Position numbers and translations under genes: made by a program | Part shown: piece by piece, positions 7,609-16,950 of the stretch | Layout: each line of letters begins with the position of its first letter | Numbering within the stretch: position 1 is the stretch's first letter | Notes under the pieces: generated by a model | What the model was told of the DNA's origin: nothing | The model's database searches: none | The model's input: only the letters and a program-made list of their open reading frames with translations | Source of the DNA: Histomonas meleagridis | Taxonomy: Eukaryota; Parabasalia; Tritrichomonadida; Dientamoebidae | Direction: 5' to 3' | DNA: 64,000 bases | Assembly: GCA_020186115.1 (NCBI GenBank) | Contig: WSYJ01000086.1 | Coordinates: 124,001-188,000, forward strand

Positions 7609-10600
7609 ATGACGAGGGTAATACCAACTTTAGGGATTGATCTTGGAAACAAAAGAATTGTAGGTAGCATACTTTCAGAAATAAATACAAATATAGGAGT
7701 TAGAGCCGCAATTATGACAGATTCAATGTCGTGCCGATTTACTCCTTCATTTGTTTCTTTTACACCAACGGTTCGATACTCTGGCGACACAGCTGCTTCT
7801 AACAATTTGGTACCTAATGTAATAACTATTTATGATTTAAATAAATTAGTTGGGTTAAAGTTCAATAGTAATGAACGTATTGAATTGCAAAAGCAGTTTG
7901 TATTTGATCTTTGCGAGCTAGATGATAAATTTACAGGTATTGTTATTAATAATGGGAAAAAAGAATTCCAAATCAAACCTGAACAATGCATTGCTTACTT
8001 ACTCAAAACAATTTTTTCTTATGTCCAATACCAAGAAGATTCATTTTCAACAACGAACTTTACACGTTGTGTAATCACTGTTCCACCTTGGTTTAATATT
8101 CAACAAAGACAAGCAATTTTTGATGCTGCCTCAATTGCTGGCGTTGACTGCATATGTACAATTAACTCCACAACAGCAGCTGCAGTTAAGTATGCAGTTG
8201 ATAATTATTCTAAATTTAAAGATAATAATATATATGTCATTTTTATTGACATTGGTGACACATCTATGAATGTTGCAGTTGTATCTATTTGTTATACTAA
8301 ACTAAAAGGGAAAAAGCCAATTAATGTTCAAGTTTTGAGTTCAATAAGCGATAGACGTTTTGGAGGCTCGAATGTAACAAAAATAGTTCAACAACTTTTC
8401 GTAAATAAAATTAAAGAGAAATATCCAAGAATCCAACTATCCAAAATACATTTATTAAATATTTATTATGCTGCAAACACAGCTAAAGAAAAGTTATATA
8501 TTAACAAAAAAATCAAAATGAACATAAACGTTGGATGTAAAGAATTGCCCAATGGATTCGAATTTGACTTTGAAAGTTCCGAATTCGAAAAAAGTATTGA
8601 GGAACTTGCCAAACAAATCAAGGATCCTATTCTCGAAGCATATCAAGATGCTCATATAAAGAGATATAATGATTTGGTGATTATCGGCGGCGGATCTCGC
8701 GTTAACCCATTTTTACGCAATATTTCTCGCTTATTTCAATCACAAGAAGTTAAGCCAAATCCTATTCAAGACGAATATATTGCACAAGGAACAGCTTATG
8801 TAGCAGGTGTATTAGAACCAAACTCTTATTTAAACAAACGAGTACAAATTGATGACATATATCAACAAAATCAATATGGCGATAATAATAAGATAGACAT
8901 ATATGCAGAATATGGAAACTTTACAAAGGTTTTGTTTACAAGAAATTCCAAAATTCCAAATGAAAAAACAATTAATGTTCCACCAAAAACAAAAAACTTA
9001 GATATTAAAACAAAACAAATGAAAATTGGAGAAATTAAAACAAATGGATCAAATAATATTCGTATTGGAATGAATCTTTCACAATTAATTGAAGTCATGC
9101 AACAAAATGGTATAACTTATACGCCAAATATTGGGATAAAAGAAATTCAAAAATTTAAAGAAAAAGAAAAAGAAATGCAAAAAAGAGATGATGATTATCA
9201 ATACCTTGAAGAGCTACAAAATACATTACAAGCAAATATTTATACAGCACGTAGACTTAAAGATTTTTTAGATCCACAGGAATTAGAAAATATTGTAAAT
9301 GAAAATAATTCAAAAAATATTGATATTTCAGAACAAATAACAAATATTAAAAATTTAATAGAACATGCAAATTCTAGAAAAAAAGTTTATGGTTATATGA
9401 ATCAATTTAAAACAAAAAATAATGAAGCTTTAAAATTAGTGAAACAATCAAATACAAACGAATCAAATTTTTTATACCAAAGTTTCATAAATAAATATGA
9501 AGTGTTATCTAAATGGTTCGAACAAGAGAAACATTATGAAGATCCACAAATTCAAGAATGGGAAAACAATAATATTGTAAAATGTGCTGGAAACTTACTA
9601 AATGAAATAGATAATGTAATTCAAACAGCTAAAAATGAATTAAATGAAAAAACAGAAAATATTAAGAAAGAAAATCAAAGTACAGAAAAATTACCTCAAA
9701 AAAAATTAAAAACGTTTATTGGTAATTTAGTGAATGAATATATGAAGAAAGAAAAAACAGAATTAAAACAATACATAAACGAAGAAATAACAAGAAATCA
9801 AAATAGTTTCATTAAAGAAACCCAGAAATTAAATGAATTATATGAAAATATAAAAAATGAAAAGCAAGAAATATCAAAAATAAAACAAAAAATAATTGAC
9901 GAAGTAACAAAACAATATCAAACATCTTTCCAATATCAAATTACAAAATCAAATAAATTAGATGAAAATGAATTAAATGAATTAAAGCAGAGCATAATTA
10001 AGAATGTATCAGAACAAATGCAAAATAATTTAAGTGAAGAAATAAATGAACTTAATACATTAAAGGAAAATGTAAAAAGCAAAATTAAAGAAATAGCTCA
10101 ACTAAAAGATAACTTATCGAAGCTAATACAATATGAAATTAACAAAGCAAAAGATGATTTAAAGGAATATACTGAATCAAATTTAAAGCAATTAAAAATA
10201 TATTTTGATCATGATCTTGTAGAAGCGCAAAAAAAATCCTCAGATATATCAGATGAACAATTAATAACTATAATAGATGAACGATTAGCAAATATAATAG
10301 ATGAAAGATTGGCAACTATAATAGATGAACGATTAACGAATATGATGGATGAAATATTAACAAATAAATTAAATGAGAAACTAAAGGAAATGATGCATTC
10401 AATATTATCAAGCTTAATGCAAAACTTTGATAAAATTGTAACAACACCACTAACAAAATCATCATCAACACCACTTGCGAAACCTTCATCAACCGAGCAA
10501 ACACCAATGAAACGGACGAATTCATCAATAACACCACTATCAAAATCATTATCAGAGCAGTCATCAATACCACCATCATCGCCACATCAGCGACAAAAGA

Positions 10601-10719
10601 CATTCCAACCAAAACAATCACCACCATCATCATCACGAACACAAAGAACAGGAAATCAGACAAAATCCCAACAAACAAATAGATTTGTGTATGGTAATTT
10701 TAAGGGATACTTGAAATAA
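7609..10719 (+). CDS. Divergent Hsp70-like ATPase fused to a long coiled coil
   Basis: 1036 residues from the first in-frame ATG (7609). Residues ~5-420 are an Hsp70 actin-like ATPase fold. Phosphate-1 is GIDLGNKRIVG where canonical Hsp70 has GIDLGTTxS. There is a VITVPPWFNIQQRQA segment, phosphate-2 is IDIGDTSMNVAV (canonical [10 protein letters not shown]), and the adenosine motif is VIIGGGSRVNPF. Losing the TT pair and the central Gly residues suggests weak or altered hydrolysis. No typical substrate-binding beta domain follows. Instead residues ~500-940 are Lys/Glu/Gln/Asn-rich coiled coil with five 8-residue repeats (TIIDERLA type, residues 887-926), then a Ser/Thr/Pro/Gln-rich tail. Hsp110-type chaperones are the nearest known layout, but the coiled coil is unusual. 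Two similar serial segments in the tail (TPLTKSSS, TPLAKPSS) suggest repeat expansion. Confidence 0.75.
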   Translation: MTRVIPTLGIDLGNKRIVGSILSEINTNIGVRAAIMTDSMSCRFTPSFVSFTPTVRYSGDTAASNNLVPNVITIYDLNKLVGLKFNSNERIELQKQFVFDLCELDDKFTGIVINNGKKEFQIKPEQCIAYLLKTIFSYVQYQEDSFSTTNFTRCVITVPPWFNIQQRQAIFDAASIAGVDCICTINSTTAAAVKYAVDNYSKFKDNNIYVIFIDIGDTSMNVAVVSICYTKLKGKKPINVQVLSSISDRRFGGSNVTKIVQQLFVNKIKEKYPRIQLSKIHLLNIYYAANTAKEKLYINKKIKMNINVGCKELPNGFEFDFESSEFEKSIEELAKQIKDPILEAYQDAHIKRYNDLVIIGGGSRVNPFLRNISRLFQSQEVKPNPIQDEYIAQGTAYVAGVLEPNSYLNKRVQIDDIYQQNQYGDNNKIDIYAEYGNFTKVLFTRNSKIPNEKTINVPPKTKNLDIKTKQMKIGEIKTNGSNNIRIGMNLSQLIEVMQQNGITYTPNIGIKEIQKFKEKEKEMQKRDDDYQYLEELQNTLQANIYTARRLKDFLDPQELENIVNENNSKNIDISEQITNIKNLIEHANSRKKVYGYMNQFKTKNNEALKLVKQSNTNESNFLYQSFINKYEVLSKWFEQEKHYEDPQIQEWENNNIVKCAGNLLNEIDNVIQTAKNELNEKTENIKKENQSTEKLPQKKLKTFIGNLVNEYMKKEKTELKQYINEEITRNQNSFIKETQKLNELYENIKNEKQEISKIKQKIIDEVTKQYQTSFQYQITKSNKLDENELNELKQSIIKNVSEQMQNNLSEEINELNTLKENVKSKIKEIAQLKDNLSKLIQYEINKAKDDLKEYTESNLKQLKIYFDHDLVEAQKKSSDISDEQLITIIDERLANIIDERLATIIDERLTNMMDEILTNKLNEKLKEMMHSILSSLMQNFDKIVTTPLTKSSSTPLAKPSSTEQTPMKRTNSSITPLSKSLSEQSSIPPSSPHQRQKTFQPKQSPPSSSRTQRTGNQTKSQQTNRFVYGNFKGYLK
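10267..10386 (+). repeat. Five tandem 24-bp units coding an octapeptide repeat
   Basis: Codon-aligned units at 10267, 10291, 10315, 10339 and 10363 encode TIIDERLA, NIIDERLA, TIIDERLT, NMMDEILT and NKLNEKLK. The first three are nearly identical; the last two are diverged. The unit keeps frame and lies inside the coiled coil of the Hsp70-like protein. Confidence 0.85.
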
Positions 10720-11086
10720 AAGTAAAGAAGACCTTCATGATCTCATCTCTTTGTTGAAACCAAAAAATTGTCAATAAAAATATCATAACTATATTAGTAT
10801 GGGCTTTTTTCTAAACACTTTCATAGACATATCAAATTCGGAAATATAGAAAAAATGTGTCCAAAACGATATTAACAATGAATAATAATAAGCTCAAAGC
10901 ATTGAGTGTTCAGTTAAGCCTAATATAAGATTGAACCTCAGTCTGGTTTCTGTGTTTGCTGTGTGCTCCTGTTGGTGTGAGGAGGATTATCTATCGTTAT
11001 TGTTTGAATAATTTACTTAGGCCCGACCAATCACAAAAAGTTGATACATTGGCGGTTTATAACCGTTGAAGAAATGGTTAGTGAAC
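10720..11086. other. Intergenic with the importin promoter
   Basis: 367 bp. It holds an AATAAA at 10773-10778 after the Hsp70-like gene and the promoter element at 11061. The stretch 10935-10990 is relatively GC-rich and T/G-rich, but I could fold no RNA in it and saw no tRNA boxes. Confidence 0.3.
11061..11075 (+). promoter_or_regulatory. M3 element AACCGTTG before the importin gene
   Basis: AACCGTTGAAGAAAT matches the M3 consensus and is identical over 15 bases to 528-542. It ends 12 nt before the ATG at 11087. A GGCGGTTTA sits just upstream. Confidence 0.55.
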
Positions 11087-14044
11087 ATGGAGCTTCAGCA
11101 ATTTGAAGCTCTTTTACAAGGGACCATAAGTGAGTCAAATGAAGACCGGAATGCAGCAGAATCTATTATAATCCAAATGAAATTGCAAAACTATAATTTA
11201 TTCATCTCAACTCTTTTTACTTTTTGTTTAAATAATCAAAATCCAATTACATTACGTATTGCGGTAATCCTTCTTTATCGAGAGACCCAAGCAAGTAATT
11301 TATTAATCGAAGATCAAGAGTTATTTACAATTTTCTGGACCAATTTCACCAATTTATTTCAACAAATTCTCTTGTTGAATATAAATGATGAAATATTGCT
11401 CAACATTTTCCAGCAAATATTTGTTGTTATTTCAACAATTCATCCAGAAGTACATCCAATTGATTTTTTACTTCAACAATTGCAACAATTTCCGCAAACT
11501 AACATAAGTTTTATAGTTGACACAATATCAAACATCATAATGAGTTCAGATCAAAGCATTTATCCCATTCATGAAATTTTAATACTTCTTCAAATGGAAA
11601 ACATATTCTACAACACGAAATTCCATTTATTAATTTCGATAATACCATATCAACAAAACATCGAAATATTACACAACATATTTACAAATTTACTTCATTC
11701 GATACCCACTGAATCCATTTCGTTTGTTTTAAAAGAATTAATCGAAAACTTTAATAAAATAATTCGATTTATAGCATTACATATTAATGAACTCTTTGAA
11801 TTCATTACATTAATTATTGGAAATGAAGAATTTATATATTTGTCATTAATATTACTAACAGTTTTAGGTAAAAACTTTAAAGATGATGAAGAATTAATAT
11901 ATTCGATCGTATTAATATTTTTCCGTCTAATTTCACAACAAAACAAATTCAGTGAATTCGCATTACAATGTTTTTCAGTAATATGTAATAAAACGTCATC
12001 AGATATAATCATTAACACAATAAAAAGAATTTATTCAATTGATCAAACAAACATTTCGACGTTTTTACTAATGACTTCTGTATTTAATGGCGAAATTACA
12101 TTTGTTTTAATAAATCATATTAAAGAAATCACCGAAAACATTATCGTTTATATAAATAATGATAATGCTCAAGTTCGTTATAGTGCAATTAAAGCGATTT
12201 CACATTTATGTAATGTGTTATCACCATTTATACAAGACGAATGTTTTTATGTAATATTTCCAATTATATTTAATAATATTATTCATGAAACTAATGAACA
12301 AATACAAATCGAATTATTAAAATGTTTAATTCATTTGTTTAATAAATATAATATAAAAGAAGAAAACGAAATATTTCAACAATTATATAATGTAATAATT
12401 CATATTTTATTAAATACAAATTCGGAAATTATTCGTTTGTTATCATTAAAATTATTAAAGAAATTCATTAAATCAATGAAATTATTATTTATAAAATTCG
12501 TTCCTTCTTTAATGTCAACAATTTCACAGTTCTTAAACACAAATATTTATTTATCGATGATACAAATTGCTGAAATTTGTTGTAAAGAATTTAAGGAAAT
12601 TTTAGTTAATAATAAAGAAATGTTTTTACCATTTTTAGAAGTTTCGATTTCGAAACGAAATTTCTCAAATGAAAATGATTTAATCATTTGTAATAAATGT
12701 ATTATTACATTTATAAAATATTTTGGAAAATTAATTTCCAATTTATTAACACCTTTTATAACACATTTAATAAAAACTTCTTTTAATGATATCGAAATCA
12801 CAAAATTTAATCAAAACGATGGAATTATAACAATTCCAAGTTTTGAACAAATTCCTTCAAAGGATAACAATTTTGTATATTTCGGTAATGTTTTAAGTAT
12901 AAATGAAATTAAATATAATATAATTTTACTTAAAATAATATTTGAGTCAATTCAAGAAAATTATTTCGTGTTCATTGAGGATACTATTAAATTATGTCAT
13001 TATTGGATAACTTCGATTTATTATTTCGATGGGATTGCTTTGAATTGTTGGGATTTTTTGGATATAATAATCAAAAGTATAAACGATCCGAATTTAATGA
13101 AATTTTTAACTAATGAAATAATATTTTGCTTTATTAATTCATTTTGTTTTTTGGATATAAATAACTCCGATAAAATTTGTAGCGTTTTATTACATGCTTT
13201 AATATTAGGAAAAGATTTTATTGAAGAAAATGTTTTGGTGAAATTAATGGAATTATTTGTTGAATTTATTAAACAAAAATGTGATTTAAAGAATAAAATT
13301 CATGAATTTATATTCGAAAAATTGTTTTTTATATATTGTTTTAAGAATTTTAATAATTTTTCGATTCCGATTTTTCAAAATAATATTCTATCTTTAGTCG
13401 TTATAATGATTGATCAAAAATATTTGCAAATTTTTCCTTTTACAATTTTGCCTTATTATTACATATATTCAAATGATTTTTCGACATTTGAAATATTATT
13501 AAATTCTCTTTTGGATTCGATTACGAATAATTTCGAGCAAATTAATGCCGTCTATGCTATAAAAGCAATTTGTTTCATATGTGAAAAAATTAATATAAAT
13601 CAAAACGTTTTAAATGTGATTTTGGATAAAATTGTTAACGTTTTGTTACATAAAAATGACTTCGAAAATGATTCTTTGATATTTTTCGATTTATCTTTAT
13701 ATGCTTTCGTGAGAATAATCAAAAAATACGCTTTGTTATCAGAAAATAATATAAAATTATTATTCGACTCTTTACCTTTTTCGTCAGCTTCAAATGAATG
13801 TTTATTAGTGATGAATTTTATTGTTGAATTAATTAAAAATAAATACAAGGAATTAACCGCATGTATCGGGAATGTAAAGCTCTTAAAAATTCTATTGTTC
13901 CACATCAATACAAAGTTCGTATCGAATGACGATAATATCGTTTTGATTGAATTTGTGAAGGCACTTTTAAAAAGTTTCCCGGAAATACAAAATCAATTGA
14001 CCCAACAAGAAAAAATCAAAATCGGTAGTTTAAACCTAAATTAA
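11087..14044 (+). CDS. Importin-beta-type karyopherin (importin-5/Kap121-like)
   Basis: 985 residues from the first ATG at 11087; the frame opens a little earlier only with a TTG. The N-terminus, LQQFEALLQGTISESNEDRN and then AAESII, matches the importin-beta N-terminal domain (family form 'Fe.lL..llspdn..R..AE'). The rest is all-helical HEAT repeats with Ile/Leu/Phe-rich amphipathic helices, and the length is close to importin-5 (about 1100) and Kap121. Such proteins carry cargo through nuclear pores and release it on RanGTP. It ends just 18 bp before the left end of the Merlin transposon. The sub-type is tentative; the superfamily is fairly sure. Confidence 0.75.
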   Translation: MELQQFEALLQGTISESNEDRNAAESIIIQMKLQNYNLFISTLFTFCLNNQNPITLRIAVILLYRETQASNLLIEDQELFTIFWTNFTNLFQQILLLNINDEILLNIFQQIFVVISTIHPEVHPIDFLLQQLQQFPQTNISFIVDTISNIIMSSDQSIYPIHEILILLQMENIFYNTKFHLLISIIPYQQNIEILHNIFTNLLHSIPTESISFVLKELIENFNKIIRFIALHINELFEFITLIIGNEEFIYLSLILLTVLGKNFKDDEELIYSIVLIFFRLISQQNKFSEFALQCFSVICNKTSSDIIINTIKRIYSIDQTNISTFLLMTSVFNGEITFVLINHIKEITENIIVYINNDNAQVRYSAIKAISHLCNVLSPFIQDECFYVIFPIIFNNIIHETNEQIQIELLKCLIHLFNKYNIKEENEIFQQLYNVIIHILLNTNSEIIRLLSLKLLKKFIKSMKLLFIKFVPSLMSTISQFLNTNIYLSMIQIAEICCKEFKEILVNNKEMFLPFLEVSISKRNFSNENDLIICNKCIITFIKYFGKLISNLLTPFITHLIKTSFNDIEITKFNQNDGIITIPSFEQIPSKDNNFVYFGNVLSINEIKYNIILLKIIFESIQENYFVFIEDTIKLCHYWITSIYYFDGIALNCWDFLDIIIKSINDPNLMKFLTNEIIFCFINSFCFLDINNSDKICSVLLHALILGKDFIEENVLVKLMELFVEFIKQKCDLKNKIHEFIFEKLFFIYCFKNFNNFSIPIFQNNILSLVVIMIDQKYLQIFPFTILPYYYIYSNDFSTFEILLNSLLDSITNNFEQINAVYAIKAICFICEKININQNVLNVILDKIVNVLLHKNDFENDSLIFFDLSLYAFVRIIKKYALLSENNIKLLFDSLPFSSASNECLLVMNFIVELIKNKYKELTACIGNVKLLKILLFHINTKFVSNDDNIVLIEFVKALLKSFPEIQNQLTQQEKIKIGSLNLN

Positions 14045-14062
14045 TAATTAGTAAATGTATTT

Positions 14063-14318
14063 GGATCAATTACACAACCGCAGACCAAACCTCCAAATCC
14101 TCTCAATCGATTTTTAAAGGGTAAATTTAGAACGATAGGAAACGATCCCGCTTTTTCAAAGAAATTATCATTCTTTCAATTTGATTTTCAATAAAAATAT
14201 AATTGACACGTGTTTTAAATGAAAATAGAAAATGGAAAACGGTTTGACAAAATATAATCCGATTAAAAAACATTTAAAAAGTGATATATGTCATAATAAT
14301 TTATTGAATACTTTATGA
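14063..14318 (+). repeat. Left terminal inverted repeat of the Merlin element
   Basis: 256 bp, exactly complementary to 15804-16059; identity ends at CTTTATGA. It contains AACGGTT (14238-14244) and AAAAAGTG (14276-14283), the two promoter motifs found before host genes. Confidence 0.9.
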
Positions 14319-14460
14319 TATCAACTTTTTGAATAAGTTGTTTTACACAAGTGTGCTTGTTTGTGATGTATGGCTACCATTCTAACTTTTAAGATACATA
14401 TGCATAAATCAAGCTATATTTTGAATACTTAAAAGATCAAGAAAAATATGGTTGACAATA

Positions 14461-14720
14461 ATGAAAAACAAATCATGAATAAAAATTGGAACATGAATAA
14501 ACAAATCATGAAAAAAAATTGGAATATGAATTAAAACAAATCATGAAAAAAAATTGGAATATGAATTAAAACAAATCATGAAAAAAAATGAAATATGAAT
14601 AAAAAATGAAATATGAATAAAAAATGTAATATGAATAATAATTGGAATATGAATTAAAACAAATCATTAAAAAAATTAAAATATGAATAAAAAATGAAAT
14701 ATGAATAAAAACAAAGAATA
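14461..14720. repeat. AT-rich short tandem repeats inside the Merlin element
   Basis: About seven imperfect copies of a ~34-bp unit built on AAACAAATCATGAAAAAAA followed by TTGGAATATGAAT, partly collapsed into AATATGAATAAAAAATG monomers. It is non-coding, lies between the transposase stop and the left inverted repeat, and probably arose by slippage. Confidence 0.8.
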
Positions 14721-14841
14721 AATAAACAATAAAGCACAATTAAAACGAAATATAAATAAAAGTAAAGCATGCTTCATCAAAAAATAAAACTCATAATAAC
14801 AATAAAAATTATAAAAAAAAATCTAAATAAAAATTGATTTT

Positions 14842-15768
14842 TTATTCATATTGAATATCTTTAAGTGCTATTACAAAAGCATTCCACAAATTTTCTTTGT
14901 TTTGTCTTCTCCAAATAAATCTAAATAAATGCCCTTTAATATATTTTTGATTTTTATGAACTGAACACAGTCTACACTTGATACCATTCCATGTTGCCTC
15001 AATGGTATTGGTATGTATTCCTTCATCTAATTTAAATCCTTCGGAATGGTTCACTTGTTTGAGTGTGTAATTACAATTTAGATTTTTGTTTGAATATTCG
15101 ATTGCTGGCATGTATGCACTCCAACAATCTGTATATATTATTGATCCTTTTTCTACATTAAAAAAAATTATATTAGATAAGGTTTCAATGTTTCTACTGT
15201 TTACCTTTTGTGCGAAAAGTTTCTTATCTGGAGTTCTCTCAACTCCTCCCACTACCCATGATCCTTCTACTGGATGTCCTCTATGGTGCTTTCATCTATT
15301 TCGACGATAATGTTTTCACCACCAATTTTCTGTGAATTATCCTTTATTTGAAATGAAATTAATCGATCAAACTCATGATAATAATTACAAATTGTTGTAA
15401 AATAATGTCCTATTTGATTCTGTACAGAAGTTACATTGATTTTATTTATCCAATTATATAAAAGACGCATTATTTCGTTAATTGGCAAATGACAATTGTA
15501 AAGAAAAGTATTATTTGTAATAAAATATGTTTTTCGACATCTAGGATTTGTACATCTAAAAATTTTGAAATGCCTGGTGCAAGTGCCTTTGCAAAAATCG
15601 CATGTATATGTAACAGGTAAAACATTGTAAAATTGAAGATATCTTCATCATGATTGCAATTTCTTCATTTTCAAAAATTTTACAAATTTCATCATAAAAG
15701 GGAATGGATTTTTGCCTTGATTGATGTTGTTGTGGTTGTTCTTGTGTATAATCATGCCGTCCTTCCAT
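14842..15768 (-). pseudogene. Frameshifted ISXO2/IS1595-like (Merlin) DDE transposase
   Basis: Three collinear pieces. An ATG at 15768 starts a polar N-terminus. Near 15640-15660 the frame must change to reach a zinc ribbon (CDFCKG..C...CTNPRC) and the segment LPINEIMRLLYNWINK, ending IVEIDES at the first catalytic Asp. Near 15285-15292 the frame changes again, with an apparent loss of a few residues, to HRGHPVEGSWVVGGVER, typical of the ISXO2 domain. Then come YTDCWSAY (second Asp) and NTIEATWNGIK (catalytic Glu), ending at 14842. All three DDE residues are visible, but the reading frame is broken at least twice, so the copy is non-autonomous as sequenced. Confidence 0.85.
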
Positions 15769-15803
15769 TGTTTTTTAAGTTTTATCCAAAAATATACACA
15801 TTC

Positions 15804-16059
15804 TCATAAAGTATTCAATAAATTATTATGACATATATCACTTTTTAAATGTTTTTTAATCGGATTATATTTTGTCAAACCGTTTTCCATTTTCTATTTT
15901 CATTTAAAACACGTGTCAATTATATTTTTATTGAAAATCAAATTGAAAGAATGATAATTTCTTTGAAAAAGCGGGATCGTTTCCTATCGTTCTAAATTTA
16001 CCCTTTAAAAATCGATTGAGAGGATTTGGAGGTTTGGTCTGCGGTTGTGTAATTGATCC
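15804..16059 (-). repeat. Right terminal inverted repeat of the Merlin element
   Basis: Exact inverse of 14063-14318. On the minus strand it lies 36-291 nt before the transposase ATG, so its AACGGTTT (15878-15885) and AAAAAGTG (15839-15846) are placed to act as the transposase promoter. Confidence 0.9.
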
Positions 16060-16950
16060 TAAATCTCTTTAGCATTAATATCAATTCCTTCTTGTTCAAG
16101 AAGTAATTTAACTATTTCTGTATAACCTTTTGAAGATGCTTTCATAAGTGCTGTATCAAATAATTTAAATAATTTCCAAAAAATACTTTGAAATATAAAA
16201 TTATTAAAATAAATTTCAAATAAAACAAATAAATATTTTTAGCATTAATATCAATTCCTTCTTGTTCAAGAAGTAATTTAACTATTTCTGTATGACCATT
16301 TGAAGATGCTATGATAAGGACTGTATCAAATATTTAAAATAATTTCCGAAAATTATTTTGAAATAGAAAATCATTGAAATAAATATTAAACAAAATAAAA
16401 TAAAGTTTTTTTCATTAACATCAATTTTTTCTTGTTTAAGAAGTAATTTAACTATTTCAGTGTGATCATTTTTAGATGCATTCATTAATGCTGACCAATA
16501 ATATTTAAAAAAATATTAAAAATTATTTTTAAACAAAAAATTACTAAAACAATTTTTAAACGCACCAAAAAAAATATTCTTCTCACTGATATCAATTCCT
16601 TCTTGTTCAAGAAGTAATTTAACTATTTCTGTATTGCCATATTTAGATGCTAAAATAAGTGCTGTATCAAATAACATGAAAAATTTCCAAATATTATTTT
16701 GAAACAGAAAATTATTTAGACAAGTATTAAACAAAATATATAAATATCTTTAACATGAATATCAATTCCATTTATTTTAATAAGTATTTCAACCATTTCA
16801 TTGAAACCATATTTACATGCAAGCAAAAATGATGTACAATATAACATGAGCAAATTCCAATTGTTAATATGAAATATCAATTTGCAAAAATAAACTTTAA
16901 ATGAAACAATTAAAACATTCTTCGTGCTGACATCGATTTCATTTTGTTCC
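16060..16950 (-). repeat. Ankyrin/insert tandem array, six units of ~167-173 bp
   Basis: Unit starts, marked on the plus strand by the GCATTAATATCAATTCC-type sequence, are near 16070, 16240, 16412, 16585, 16752 and 16925. About 99 nt of each codes one ankyrin repeat and ~70 nt is an insert ending in a TTTGGAAATT core on the minus strand. Confidence 0.75.

Larger units (their letters stand above)
14063..16059. mobile_element. Merlin/IS1595-type DNA transposon, 1997 bp, with a broken transposase
   Basis: The element is bounded by 256-bp inverted repeats (14063-14318 and 15804-16059) that I could match base for base. Between them, on the minus strand, lies a frameshifted ISXO2/IS1595-like transposase (15768 to 14842) followed by a low-complexity repeat tract. 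The outermost bases are GGATCAATTACACAACC. The flanks 14052-14062 and 16060-16070 agree at 9 of 11 positions, which could be a decayed target duplication (Merlin usually makes 8-9 bp). The left flank is the importin 3' end and the right flank is an ankyrin gene cut in mid-repeat. Confidence 0.85.

Noticed and set aside
10316-10678. A 120-codon minus-strand ORF opposite the Hsp70-like gene
   Set aside because: It is a shadow of the Ser/Thr/Pro-rich and octad repeat codons on the plus strand, giving Met/Val/Leu runs with no domain.
10921-10995. Possible small RNA in a GC-richer intergenic stretch
   Set aside because: No tRNA A/B boxes, snRNA Sm site or stable hairpin could be made out by eye.
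14461-14720. A CRISPR-like array in the AT-rich repeats
   Set aside because: Units are imperfect, slip in length, and lack unique spacers; they are low-complexity tandem repeats within the Merlin element in a eukaryotic genome.
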